A stretch of DNA of 64,000 bases, taken from Incurvaria masculella (lineage: Eukaryota; Arthropoda; Insecta; Lepidoptera; Incurvariidae). The notes below the pieces were generated by a model. The model did no database searches. It saw only the letters and a list, made by a program, of their open reading frames with translations, and was not told the DNA's origin. The DNA lies in the NCBI GenBank assembly GCA_946894095.1, contig OX335665.1:7202001-7266000 (forward strand), written 5' to 3'. The position numbers and the translations under genes are program-made. Within the stretch, counting starts at the first letter, position 1, and every line of letters starts with the position of its first letter. Below, piece by piece: positions 10,395 through 20,935 of this stretch.

Positions 10395-11279
10395 AAGCTT
10401 TCTGTTGATTTGCGCATTTTAAAACCAAGCTAAAGTCTCCTGGCGAGCCGAAATCCTGGAGTGAATAGTTAGTGCACTGTACCGTGCGGGCCACCGTACT
10501 GAGTGTACTGGCCGGACGGGTGGTCCGCCAGTATGGCCACCCAGCGCGGCAGAGAACAAAAGCTGTGGAGTCGACTCTTTAAACATAATCAAATCATATC
10601 GATGAACAGCGTGTAAGGGCGTTTTTTTGACATTCCATAGTTATTCTTTAATTTTTGTTTCAACATCAATAAATTAGCTCCTGAAGATAAAAAAGATGAT
10701 TCATTATCATTAAAATATTTATCTTTCTCGAAAGCACGTCAAAAAATTCTGGCTCATGAGGATAAAATTTTCGATTCACGGTATCCAGCGGCTAACTCAA
10801 TCTCATATTGCCATTTATTCACAAAGCTAATAAGTCACCCGTCAGCTGTAAAACTATTTACAGTTGACGGTTTTAAAATGTCAGTCTACAAATGAGTTGA
10901 TTTTTTCGATTGGTTAATCTAATCATTAACGGATTCTTTTTTATCTGACTCTCTATTTATGACAAGGCCTCTTTACGGCTGATGGTGACAGGAACATTTT
11001 ATCATAATAGACATGTTTATATGATCTGCGTTTTGCATATTTGTATGTTACTTCTTGCAACCACCTGACGTATCTGAGTGTATGTAATATACGATTAATA
11101 AAAATGAAATGAAATAACGTCCGCATGAATAGGAGCATGTTATTTTTGAGTGAGTTCACCTTACTCAATAATTTTATTTTTCATAACCATTGTGTAAGTC
11201 TAAAACCTACGTTCCGAATTGGGTGTACAGTCTACACATCGAGTAGAGTATACACATGTGTACCGGATTGATAAGGCTG
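10395..11279. other. Unassigned DNA with one small hairpin
   Basis: A 14-bp stem with one mismatch (CCGTCAGCTGTAAA at 10839-10852, TTTACAGTTGACGG at 10857-10870) has a 4-nt loop. Nothing else recognised. Confidence 0.35.
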
Positions 11280-11585
11280 CTTTGAGCCACATACGTCACT
11301 AAAACTACGATATCCAAACCTGAAGCAATGTCCGCAGGCGATATATATTAAAAGCTATCTAATTACAGTAAGCCTAGATGCTCAAGACCTACAACTTGTC
11401 TAACCGAACAAATAAACCCTGAACAGCCATCGGTATTTTAGAATACTAATGCCAGCAATCCAGAACTACAGGAAAACCACGATTCATGGCACTGTATGGC
11501 AGCGTATACGGCGCTTGCGAGCATTGTACGAGCTGTGTGCTGTTGTGTTGTTGCTGGAGTGACGTCACTCATGTCGTGATACCGT
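11280..11585 (+). repeat. Diverged dispersed repeat, copy 2 (pair with 3545-3835)
   Basis: Shared ordered blocks are CACATACGTCACT, CAGTAAGCCT, AAACCCTGAA, GCCATCG, TTTTAGAATAC and GTGATACCG. The copies differ by many substitutions and small gaps, so they are old. Confidence 0.6.
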
Positions 11586-12677
11586 GTAATTTGATCAATT
11601 CGGAACTCTCGTTAACGCGTTTATGGGTGCCGTGTGCAATATACGCAATGCTGAAAACAGGGTAAGTAAATCAACTTTTAATACTGTATTTTGAGCGCAG
11701 TACTATGAATGCATGATTGACAGTTTATTCATGGGGCCATTTCCATCATACTTTAAGATTTTCTCAAATAAATCTACTCTTGAACTTTATTTAATAACGT
11801 TGTATTTTAACACGAGGGTGAATTTATGAGGGAACAAATACAAAATTATCAAATATGTAAAAGACCAACTATTTCTCGTTGACCTTATCTAGCTTTTCCC
11901 ACGACCAATTGTCTAGAGACGCTACTCTATGTCTTTATTGTTATTCTGATGCACGCGCATGTCACCGATGTTTCAAGCTTATGTTGTTCGTTAGAATATC
12001 ACCACTCCCAGATTCCAACATCTGAAAGTAAACCCTAAACCGTACACTGTAAAGCGCAAATTTGTATGAAAAATTGATCTATCTCATCGAAACAGCTGTC
12101 ACTACTGTGTGACGTTTTATTTTGTCACTTATTCTGTTAGCGATAGAGATAATAATCGTTTACACGCCAACCACTGGAACTATTTAAGGAAATTCTCACC
12201 GAGATCACGCAGTACCAATTTAAATTCTATTGTAATGTAGCTAAGAGTTATTTTACTTTGAAGCCTAAAGATCTATTTGTGGATTAGGAGTGTGTGAACT
12301 AATTGAGTTGTATCCTCTCTTGATGTCTGGCCATACTAGTGTTTGTTTTACTAACACACCTACGGAAAGCAAATATTAATACAAATAGTGTATAAATACG
12401 TCGGAGGTGTTAAAATGTATACGTAATTTTAAGCGGGGCGTTAGGAAAATGGTTGTCATCAGAGATTTTAATGTAGCGAGGGGTTTTAAAACAATGTGAT
12501 GACATATCCTTTTCCATTACGACTAAAATTATAATCCGATTTTCGTCGCAACGAGTTATTAATGGACTTCTTTGCTATAAATGGAATTCATAAGGGATCT
12601 GTTTTAAAAGTGAAGAAAGGGGAAATTATGGTTGACTTTTAGAGCAGATTGTATGTAGGTATGTGTGCCCTTGCATA
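11586..12677. other. Unassigned DNA
   Basis: No gene or repeat family of this window recognised. Confidence 0.35.
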
Positions 12678-12815
12678 TTTTTTTTTATGCGACCTGACAT
12701 GAATGGCTAATACCACACATCTACCGTTATGATATTAGCCCAATACACCACATTCCCGTAGGATTAAGGTGCCATGACAGGACCTTCCTTTTATGAGCAC
12801 GGCTACATTGAACTG
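12678..12815 (-). repeat. tRNA-headed SINE, 3' fragment
   Basis: TTATGCGACCTGACATG, GGCTAATACCACACATC, CAATACACCACATTCCCG, TATGAGCACGGCTACATTG. The 5' half is absent. Confidence 0.85.
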
Positions 12816-13521
12816 TCTTTGGTCATCACATCAATTAGGTTGATATGTAAGTAATTGCAGTCAGAATACCTTAGCGTAGGATGCATACGCGAAATCATCA
12901 CCATCTAGTGGAAGCATGCTTATTTTTTAAATCTGATTGCTTCCAATGCTTCGTAGATGTCGTTGAATAACCTCAAATAAATAGCCATATTTGTTGCCTT
13001 TTAATTGCTTTTATTGTTCTTTATTATTCTGTTATTATTGTTATCGTTTAACTAATGTGCACTTTTATATATATTTTTGTTAATAATTGTAACGTCATCT
13101 AATTTTATTATCTGTCACATATGTTTGAGTGAGAAATATTTAGGCAATAGGCTATTATTATTATTGTGGCTTTTATTTTACTGTTTACCTTTGTCTATTT
13201 CCGTTTTTTCTCCAAAAAAAAAAAAAAATTAAACATCCAAGTTGACACTGCTTTTTTCCGCCCATACAAAAATGGTCATTCCCATTTATAGGTACCTAAA
13301 AGTCAGGGCCATACTTTTCTCCTATGCTGCCGAACCGAAAATCATTAACAACAAAATGAGTGAAATATAAACACAAAGATTTACTTTATTCATGCTGACT
13401 GTACTTAGCAAAACGTGGTAATTGCATGTTTTGGGACTAAACCAGACATTAACGGATTCTTGGGGCCCGAGTCACCGCCAATTACTTCTGGGCCCCATCG
13501 AGCTCGCTACCCGCAGGGGGA
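12816..13521. other. Unassigned AT-rich DNA
   Basis: Contains a 14-base A run near 13215. No gene seen. Confidence 0.35.
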
Positions 13522-13716
13522 CGCATCATAAAGTCCAAAAAGCACAAAGTCCAAAACCCATACCGTCCAAAACACTAATGAATTCGGAACATTTTCAATT
13601 AGGTTAGGTTACGTTAGGTTAGATTATAATATTTGCATTTATAAATATATGCAAAAATACATACTTTTGGATGTTCTGGGTTTTGGACCTTATGCTTTTT
13701 GGACTTTATGAAGGCG
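13522..13716. repeat. Foldback element with TTAGG-like loop
   Basis: Left arm (about 13522-13572) carries CATAAAGTCCAAAAAGCA, AAAGTCCAAAACCCA and CCGTCCAAAA; right arm (about 13660-13716) carries the reverse complement, TGGGTTTTGGACCTTATGC and TTTTTGGACTTTATG. The loop holds three to four TTAGG-like units at 13599-13622. Confidence 0.75.
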
Positions 13717-13802
13717 ACGCTTCCGCAGTGCTACGCCCAGTCTGCTTACAACAATACTTTCATATATATTGAGTCATATAGATATCCTGATTGATCAATC
13801 GA

Positions 13803-14143
13803 AGGTCTCACCTAATTTGGCGTTTACGAAACTTCGAAGTTACGTATAAACGTCCAACTCCATTCAATTTTTTACTAGATATTCTGTGGTTTTACTTCCT
13901 CAAGCTGTCAAAGTCAAAATCGGACTTCCCATTTGTATGAAAACGCGGAGTCGGCGTAAACGGCAACGTCGACGTATTTAAGCCCACGTTGAGTAAGCTG
14001 TCAAATTAAACTCGGACTCGCAAATGTTAGTTCGCTTAACGCCCACTGCCCGCGCTATTCAATTTCGCCATACGTATGAAAACGCCAGTCGATCGGTTTG
14101 GCATAAATGCCAAATTTAGGTGAAAACTGGGTCTACCGGCTCT
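13803..14143 (-). mobile_element. CCTAAATTGGCG MITE, copy 2
   Basis: Ends read CACCTAATTTGGCGTTTACG (left) and GCCAAATTTAGGTGAAAAC (right), followed by the outer extension GGTCTACCGGCTCTG. Interior blocks match the other two copies in reverse order. Confidence 0.85.
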
Positions 14144-14235
14144 GAGCGTGTGAGGTATTTCCAGCGATCATGGAAGGACTAGAGAAACTCATTCGTTTGG
14201 GGAAGAAAACTGCTTATTTATCACGACAGGTGGCG

Positions 14236-14425
14236 TGAAGAGGATGTGTGGACTGTAGGTTAGGTGTTCTTGCTGGTAATTAAGAGCTCAGACATGCTTG
14301 GAATATGTATATTTCAACACTCAACTAAATTACACGGCACGATGTTAAAAGGGAAAAATCAGAAGCAAAGCTGTCAAACTGTGACATTAATATTTTTATT
14401 ATAATTTTATGTGGTATTTCGAACA
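14236..14425 (-). repeat. BEL/Pao 3' LTR
   Basis: Identical to 20438-20627 except one base near its left end. Plus-strand ends are TGAAGAGG and TTTCGAACA. Confidence 0.97.
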
Positions 14426-14496
14426 TGCTGCGGCCTCACAAAGATCTAGACCCTAGGACATATAACACCTAGTGATTATCTACATACTAAGGTAGC

Positions 14497-17400
14497 CTAG
14501 TCATCTATGGGTAAGACACAAACCTTTGAAATTGCACGGACATGAGTTCTTCCATTGGAAGTTTTAACCTCAACAGCTCGTACATGGCCGTCGTGACCAG
14601 GAAAAACCTTAATGACTCTAGCCATAGGCCAGTACATAGTAGGCACATTGCTCTCTCTCAAAATTACAAGAGTACCAATTTTAATATTAGGTGAGATATC
14701 CAGCCATTTAGGCCGATTCTGTAAAACGTTAAGATAATGCTTGTACCACATTTTCCAAAATGACTGTTTGATTTGAGTACATAATAGCCAAAACTTAAGC
14801 CTGTTTTTAGGGATATTAGATACATCATTTTCAGGGTACATAGTTAAAGCATTTCCTATCAAAAAATGTCCAGGAGTCAAATAACTATAGTCATTTACAT
14901 CAGATGATGAGAGTGGAACTAAAGGCCTGGAGTTTAAAACGCATTCTATTTCTACAAGCAAGGTATTAATTTGTTCATACGTTAACACATGACCTTGTAA
15001 AACTCTTTTCAAATGGTACTTCGTACTTTTAACCGCAGCTTCCCAGAGGCCACCAAATGTAGGTGAATAGCTTGGAATAAAATTAAAATCGATTCCTTTT
15101 TGACTCGCGAATTGATGCACCTTTTTTTGGTGGTCCTGTGAGGACTGTAAATTATAAAGTTCAGTTATTTGATTCCGTGCTCCCTTAAATGTGCTGGCAT
15201 TGTCGGAGTAGATTTCTCTTGGCACTCCCCTTCTAGAGATGAACCGCCTTAGGCACGCGAGATAGGTGTCAGTAGTAAGATCTGATGCTAACTCTAAATG
15301 CAATGCCTTAGTGGCAAAGCAGACAAAGACACAAATGTAGCCTTTGCCGGTAAGGGATCGTCTAATGCGCGAGAGCTTTACATTTATCGGCCCAGCAAAA
15401 TCTACACCAACTTTTTCGAAAGGGCGGCTGGTAGCAGTCACCCTTCCGGCCGGCAGGGAACCCATCAACTGCTTCGAGGCAATAGCCTTTTGTCTGAAGC
15501 ACACGATACATTTATGTGTTATTTTTCTCACGTATTGTAAACCATTTGTAATCCAGAATCGCTGGTTTAAGTTAGAAAGTAAAAGCTTAGGTCCCGCATG
15601 GAGAAGCCTTTCGTGTTCACTTTTAATAATACATTTTGTAACATGAGATTCTCTGGGCAAGATAGCTTGATGCTTTTGAGAAAATGGAACTTCTGAGTGA
15701 TGCAATCTACCACCTACACGCAGAACTCCCATGTTATCAATAAAAGGACATAAGCTTTGTAAGGAACCTTTTACACATTTGTCATTTTTTAAGCATTCAA
15801 TCTCATCCTTGAAATGAATTAATTGTTCATACTTGATGAGCAACATAAGAGCAGTATTTGATTCTGTACTCGAAATATAATTATGCGAGACTTTCCCACC
15901 CTTTAAGTTGTTGACAAATCTTAAAATATAAGCCAATATACGTATTATCTTGTGGATGCTAGAGTGATTGTGTAAGCTTTCAAAAATATCATTTATTTGT
16001 ATATCTGAAGATGCTGGATTGCTGCAGCATGTTGAGTCAGCCCTTGTTTCAGGTAAATCTGAAGGTAACGCTTCAGAATGATCAAATTTGTACTCATTAT
16101 CATGCAAAAAATCGGGCCCATGCCACCATATTTCACAGGTGCTTAGCTCCTGTGGACTCACTCCTCTGCTAATGTAATCTGCAGGGTTGTCTTTAGTGTT
16201 GACGTAGAGCCAATGACAGTCAGCTGTGTTGTTAATTATTGCCTTAGTTCTGTTCGCAACGTAAGCCGTTAGTTTGATAGGTTCGGTATGTAACCATGCA
16301 AGTACGATTTTTGAATCTGTAAATAAGTAAACTCGACTCACAACTAGTTTCAATTTAAGGGTATCCCGAACCTTCAAGATAAGCATGGAAAGAAGTAGGG
16401 CCGCGTTTAATTCTAAGCGCGGCACGGTCATGTTCTTATTTTGGAGGGGGTTTATGCGCGATTTAGAACAAAGCAAACACACTTTGACCTGACCTGATAG
16501 ATCCTTGACTCGTAGGTATACGCAGCAACCATATGCCATGGAACTGGAAGCATCTGAGAAACCTATAAGCTCTACAATGTCTGAATCAGATACAGATATA
16601 TTTCTGTTTATAAGGATTGGCTCCATTGACGCAAGACTGGAAGAAAATTCAAGCCATTCTTTCCTTATGATATCATCAGGTGAGGAATCCCAGTCCGTCT
16701 TGGAGATCCATAATTTTTGCATTATAGCTTTAGCTTGGACTATGATCGGGCTGACAAGACCCATGGGGTCAAAAAACTTGCCTATGTAGGCCAGAATTTC
16801 CCTTTTTGTAAACTTATTATTGTTAAAGGGTTCTGGGCATGTAATTTTGAACTGATCATTTTTTACAACTAACTGCAAACCTAATGTTTTTAGACTGCAA
16901 TCATCTTTCTCAAGTTCTAAGTCATCGAAATGCTGCTCACTTGGAGGTATATCAGTTAATATCTTAACGTTGTTTGATGACCATTTGTGCGTTTGAAAGC
17001 TACCTAGCTCTAAAAGCTGACGGAGCTGCGATTTGGCCTCTAGAACAATATTTAAATCGTTGTTCGAGTAGAGTATATCATCAACGTAAGTACAGTTATC
17101 AATGATGTACGAAGCTAATGGCATATTGCATTCATTTTGTACTGAGAGCTCTTTCAGGCAACGCGTAGCTAAATAGCTCGAACTCTTTAGTCCGTATGTA
17201 ACAGTATCAAGCCTGATGCACTTAATACTCTCGTCAGAACGGTCGCGCCACAATATATTCTGTAAAGAAGTATGCTCAGGTATTACTCGGATGTTCCGAA
17301 ACATTTTCTTTATGTCGGTAGTAAAGGTGAAATTACCAAAACGGAATAATAGCAAAATATCAAACAAATCTCTCTGCACTGTGGGTCCATTTAGGAGAAG

Positions 17401-19686
17401 ATCATTGAGGGAAACCTTCTTATTAGTCTTCATTGAACCATCGAATACTGTGCGCAGTTTAGTAGTTTTACTATCTGGTTTAAGAACTGCATGATGGGGT
17501 AGAAAATATACCGCATCTTTGTCCAAACGATATTCTTGGATGTCGATATAATGACCATGGTTTAAATTTATATAATCGTGAATAAACTTCTGATATTCTG
17601 AGAAAAGATCGGGATTATTTTGCAATTTTTTCTCTAAGTTCAAAAATCTTTTTAAAGCAAAATGGAACGAGTCGCCTAAAGCCTGATTTACTTCAGTAAG
17701 CGGCAGTTTTAAAGGCAATGCAACTTCAAAACCATTTTCTTTCAACTGAGTAGTTTTACTGAAAATATATTCGCAAAGTTCTTGCTCTGATGACTTTTCA
17801 TTGAAAACTTGTGGGACACTTTCAGTTTTCCACAATTTGGATATATTATCGCCAATGTCTGACTCGCATACTGTACACTTATGTGATACCTTATGACAGA
17901 CACTAGAGGAAACTGCTTGCGGCAAACTCCCTCCAACTATGTACCCAAATTGAGTGTTGATGAGGCTCGGCTGATGGGGCCCGGACGCTACAGGTTGCCG
18001 GCGCTTATGCGGCGTCGCTGACGTGCTGCTCAGTGACTCCGACGGCAGCAATACTTGGAAAAATACGTCCGCTCCCATTAGCAAATCAATTTCACTGGGT
18101 ACGTGGAAGTCTACATCAGCTAGTTTGATATTTTTTGGAATATGTAGTGTTGCGAGATCAATTCCCCTTTGCGGTAATTGACAAGTAATTTGCTCAACAA
18201 CATGGCAGATAGTAGAAACCTTGAATGGATTTGTTATAGAATGTAGTTCTATAGGCAAGCAACGTTTCACATTCGCCTTTGAGTTTGTAATGCCTACAAT
18301 ATTGACATTTTTTTGAGTGGGCTTTAAATCAAGCAGCTGTACAGCCTTTTCTGTAATAAAGGACAACTGGGACCCACTGTCAAGTAGGGCTTTGAATACC
18401 ACTGCTGTACCGTCTCGAGCGTATAGCTTTACCTTTGCTGTGGGTAAGAGAACATCTGTATTATTATTCTCCGCCAAAGAGGCGGGAGATGCGACGGTTT
18501 GTTGCTTATCGTCATCATTTATAGTAGCGGTGTTGCAATGAAGCAGAGTGTTATGATTTTTGTTGCACTCTGAACACCGAAAATGATACTTGCATTTCCG
18601 TGTATGCGCACCTAAACAGATGTGGCATAGGCTCTTATCATTTGCAAATTGCACTCGTTTTGTAGCTGGTAACAGCTTAAAACCTTTGCATAAGTATAAC
18701 TTATGATTCGACTTACAGTAAAGACACGATGACCTTTCCTGCGATGTAGCGCTGGCAGCTAAGTTGCTACCAACGGAACCCGGGCGGTGCTCCTTGTACT
18801 CTCTGGTAAGCTGACGTTGCTGACTTTGACCTGGGTCAGCATTCTCCAGCGCCAACGCTCTTTTGTCCAGAAAAGCGAGGAAAACATCCATTGTTGGGTC
18901 CTCTTTGGTATCCCTTTCAAGCTGGTATGCCCGAGAGGTATACATGTCTAATTTACGAGAAAAAATACACAACAGTATAGCATCCCAAGTCTTAACATTT
19001 GGCTCCAAATTTGATAATGCGGCAAGTTCTTGTTTGATTTTTGACACAAACTCTCTTAGACTGCTTGCCGTGGCCTTTGTCAAAGATTTTAAATCTAATA
19101 TTGTACTAATGTGCTCATTAATAATTTTAAATCTGTTGTTATACCTATCGTTCAGCAATTTAAGTGCCTTTTCATAACTTTCAGGTGACAGAGGTAAGTT
19201 TTTAATTAAATCTAATGGTTCGTCCCTTAGATATGATCTTAAGTAATATAACTTTTGCACAAAATCCACTGATTTGTTATCATTGATCACCGAATTGAAC
19301 AAGTTTATAAATGGCAAGAAATCAGAAAACTTACCGTTGAATATTGGTATGTCAATAGGTGGCAGTTTAAGATTGGACATTGGAGCTGGAGGTGTGCATG
19401 ATTGGTGTATTTCACGCTTTTTTATTTCCTCGTTAAGCGCAGACAAAATAGCATAATACCGGTTTTCGATCTCTTCGATATCTTCATTGTCGTCTTGATC
19501 GAACGACAAAATTTTGATGTTATGAGACTCATATTGCGAAAACACTTGAATTACCTTGTCTTTTTTAGCCAACAAGGAGTCTATCTTGGATGCTGTTACA
19601 TTCTCAGGTTGAGAGATAAAGTTATAAAGCCTCGTGATACTACCTTTTAAATAGCCGCGTCCCGCAATCAACTCCTCTATCTCCAT
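14497..19686 (-). CDS. BEL/Pao gag-pol polyprotein, 1729 aa
   Basis: Single frame for all retrotransposition proteins. Gag-like region: coiled N-terminus, then a DUF1759-type core (about 105-255). Zinc-binding region: C321-C324-H328-C333, C354-C357-H361-C365 and C371-C374-H378 ending LLHC at 384. Aspartic protease: LLDSGSQLSF with D436. Reverse transcriptase (about 700-960): VFD at D749 and YVDD at 867-870. RNase H: FSDAS (D1045), LFTDSK (D1124), NPADY (D1170). Integrase: H1358-H1363-C1393-C1396 zinc finger, D1429 (VDFAGP), D1495 (YSDNAST), E1549 (GLWEAAVK). C-terminal basic domain resembling DUF5641, ending VCVLPIDD. The first ATG starts MEIEEL, as expected for this family. No stops or frameshifts; length fits intact BEL/Pao frames. 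Expression would be driven from the 5' LTR at 20438-20627. Confidence 0.97.
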   Translation of the reverse strand: MEIEELIAGRGYLKGSITRLYNFISQPENVTASKIDSLLAKKDKVIQVFSQYESHNIKILSFDQDDNEDIEEIENRYYAILSALNEEIKKREIHQSCTPPAPMSNLKLPPIDIPIFNGKFSDFLPFINLFNSVINDNKSVDFVQKLYYLRSYLRDEPLDLIKNLPLSPESYEKALKLLNDRYNNRFKIINEHISTILDLKSLTKATASSLREFVSKIKQELAALSNLEPNVKTWDAILLCIFSRKLDMYTSRAYQLERDTKEDPTMDVFLAFLDKRALALENADPGQSQQRQLTREYKEHRPGSVGSNLAASATSQERSSCLYCKSNHKLYLCKGFKLLPATKRVQFANDKSLCHICLGAHTRKCKYHFRCSECNKNHNTLLHCNTATINDDDKQQTVASPASLAENNNTDVLLPTAKVKLYARDGTAVVFKALLDSGSQLSFITEKAVQLLDLKPTQKNVNIVGITNSKANVKRCLPIELHSITNPFKVSTICHVVEQITCQLPQRGIDLATLHIPKNIKLADVDFHVPSEIDLLMGADVFFQVLLPSESLSSTSATPHKRRQPVASGPHQPSLINTQFGYIVGGSLPQAVSSSVCHKVSHKCTVCESDIGDNISKLWKTESVPQVFNEKSSEQELCEYIFSKTTQLKENGFEVALPLKLPLTEVNQALGDSFHFALKRFLNLEKKLQNNPDLFSEYQKFIHDYINLNHGHYIDIQEYRLDKDAVYFLPHHAVLKPDSKTTKLRTVFDGSMKTNKKVSLNDLLLNGPTVQRDLFDILLLFRFGNFTFTTDIKKMFRNIRVIPEHTSLQNILWRDRSDESIKCIRLDTVTYGLKSSSYLATRCLKELSVQNECNMPLASYIIDNCTYVDDILYSNNDLNIVLEAKSQLRQLLELGSFQTHKWSSNNVKILTDIPPSEQHFDDLELEKDDCSLKTLGLQLVVKNDQFKITCPEPFNNNKFTKREILAYIGKFFDPMGLVSPIIVQAKAIMQKLWISKTDWDSSPDDIIRKEWLEFSSSLASMEPILINRNISVSDSDIVELIGFSDASSSMAYGCCVYLRVKDLSGQVKVCLLCSKSRINPLQNKNMTVPRLELNAALLLSMLILKVRDTLKLKLVVSRVYLFTDSKIVLAWLHTEPIKLTAYVANRTKAIINNTADCHWLYVNTKDNPADYISRGVSPQELSTCEIWWHGPDFLHDNEYKFDHSEALPSDLPETRADSTCCSNPASSDIQINDIFESLHNHSSIHKIIRILAYILRFVNNLKGGKVSHNYISSTESNTALMLLIKYEQLIHFKDEIECLKNDKCVKGSLQSLCPFIDNMGVLRVGGRLHHSEVPFSQKHQAILPRESHVTKCIIKSEHERLLHAGPKLLLSNLNQRFWITNGLQYVRKITHKCIVCFRQKAIASKQLMGSLPAGRVTATSRPFEKVGVDFAGPINVKLSRIRRSLTGKGYICVFVCFATKALHLELASDLTTDTYLACLRRFISRRGVPREIYSDNASTFKGARNQITELYNLQSSQDHQKKVHQFASQKGIDFNFIPSYSPTFGGLWEAAVKSTKYHLKRVLQGHVLTYEQINTLLVEIECVLNSRPLVPLSSSDVNDYSYLTPGHFLIGNALTMYPENDVSNIPKNRLKFWLLCTQIKQSFWKMWYKHYLNVLQNRPKWLDISPNIKIGTLVILRESNVPTMYWPMARVIKVFPGHDGHVRAVEVKTSNGRTHVRAISKVCVLPIDD

Positions 19687-20437
19687 TGCCCAAACGTATT
19701 ATCCACCGCTACACAGGGTATTCGTAATGAGCACAATATAGTATAACACTCGTAAATCGTAATTTATAGCGAATGTACAAATGCTTCAAAATAATGCACT
19801 TTGTGTTGCACTTCGTCGACGGTGATGGCGTCGTCGTCGCGGTGATGCGTAGCGAAACCGACCTCATCGATGAAGTGTCCAGTAGTGAATTGAAGTTGTA
19901 CAAACGTGTGTTGAGCTTTGATCTGTCCAAGCACCCAAGGAAGCTGCAGGATGGTGTAGCAAATCCAGCCGATGACGAAATGACGAACAGCGCCGACCAA
20001 ATCCGGTTACTTCTTATTGCGCGGTGCGAAAGCCATGCGAAAACGCATCCAAGCGCGGTGGATCTCGCGGTTTGTGAAGTATAAATGTCGGGAACTCCGT
20101 AATATATGTAAGGCCCCCTCAGCTCGACGTAGACTCCAACAAATACCTTGAGGTAGTGGTTCTGTTTTGGTTGAAGTGGAGTATACTTGATGCGTCGTTG
20201 ACTGTAATGGATCAAGATTGGTCGTGGAATTCGCCTTTCAATTTTGCTTGTTCTGGATGAATTCCTTCCTTATTGCCAAGCTCCTTACCTTGAAATATGC
20301 AAGTCTTGCAGAGATCTGATGCACTAGCACTGCTGATGCGCCCTCAACAGGAAATGAAGCTGCCGCTGGCGAGTGAGTGCCCTTACAATGATCGTCAGTT
20401 CTCTGTCTTGATTTCGGATCGCAGGATTGAAGGACCA
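19687..20437 (-). other. BEL/Pao leader with candidate primer-binding site
   Basis: On the minus strand TGGTCCTTC follows the 5' LTR directly (20429-20437), as expected for a primer-binding site. Its first nine bases would pair with the 3' end typical of tRNA-Tyr (GAAGGACCA); pairing beyond that is not clear. Frames of 168 codons (minus, 19709-20215) and 103 codons (plus, 19773-20084) exist here; neither shows a known domain. Confidence 0.6.
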
Positions 20438-20627
20438 TGAAGAGGTTGTGTGGACTGTAGGTTAGGTGTTCTTGCTGGTAATTAAGAGCTCAGACATGCT
20501 TGGAATATGTATATTTCAACACTCAACTAAATTACACGGCACGATGTTAAAAGGGAAAAATCAGAAGCAAAGCTGTCAAACTGTGACATTAATATTTTTA
20601 TTATAATTTTATGTGGTATTTCGAACA
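20438..20627 (-). repeat. BEL/Pao 5' LTR (promoter-bearing)
   Basis: 190 bp, TG...CA termini, one difference from the 3' LTR. For a minus-strand element this copy carries the transcription start. Confidence 0.97.
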
Positions 20628-20632
20628 TGGCG

Positions 20633-20935
20633 TCTAAGCGAGCTCACCGAAGAGATCTGTCAAAGCTGTCAGATACCATACAAAAAAAAAAAAGAACATA
20701 TTTGAAAATTCTATTTACTCAATCAGTGTAATACAATGTCCATGTTTCCGAAAATAAATTGTTCTTAATTTTGCTCATCAAAAAAAGTCCTGGGAAAGAC
20801 AAAATCACAAAAACATAACCTATAAAATTTCGTTTCACACTTTATGTTGGTAAATGACATTTAAAGTTTGAAAACAAACAAAAGCTCTTGTAGAACTTAT
20901 TCTAACTGCATCATGGAGTATATATTTCATCTAAA
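20633..20935. other. Unassigned AT-rich DNA right of BEL/Pao
   Basis: Contains an A12 run near 20682. No gene or repeat recognised. Confidence 0.35.

Larger units (their letters stand above)
14236..20627 (-). mobile_element. Complete BEL/Pao LTR retrotransposon
   Basis: Full element of 6392 bp on the minus strand: 5' LTR 20438-20627, leader 19687-20437, a single gag-pol frame 14497-19686, short 3' untranslated part 14426-14496, 3' LTR 14236-14425. Both LTRs run TG...CA, are 190 bp and differ at one base (position 14244 A against 20446 T). A perfect TGGCG duplication flanks it (14231-14235 and 20628-20632); 5-bp duplications are usual for BEL/Pao. The frame is uninterrupted and the protease, reverse transcriptase, RNase H and integrase catalytic residues are present, so the copy may be active. 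There is no env-like gene. Confidence 0.97.

Noticed and set aside
19773..20084. 103-codon plus-strand frame antisense to the BEL/Pao leader
   Set aside because: Protein-like composition but no known domain; antisense to the element and without a promoter that I can see.
19709..20215. 168-codon minus-strand frame in the BEL/Pao leader
   Set aside because: No recognisable domain, and such leaders are usually non-coding. Kept as a note under the leader entry.
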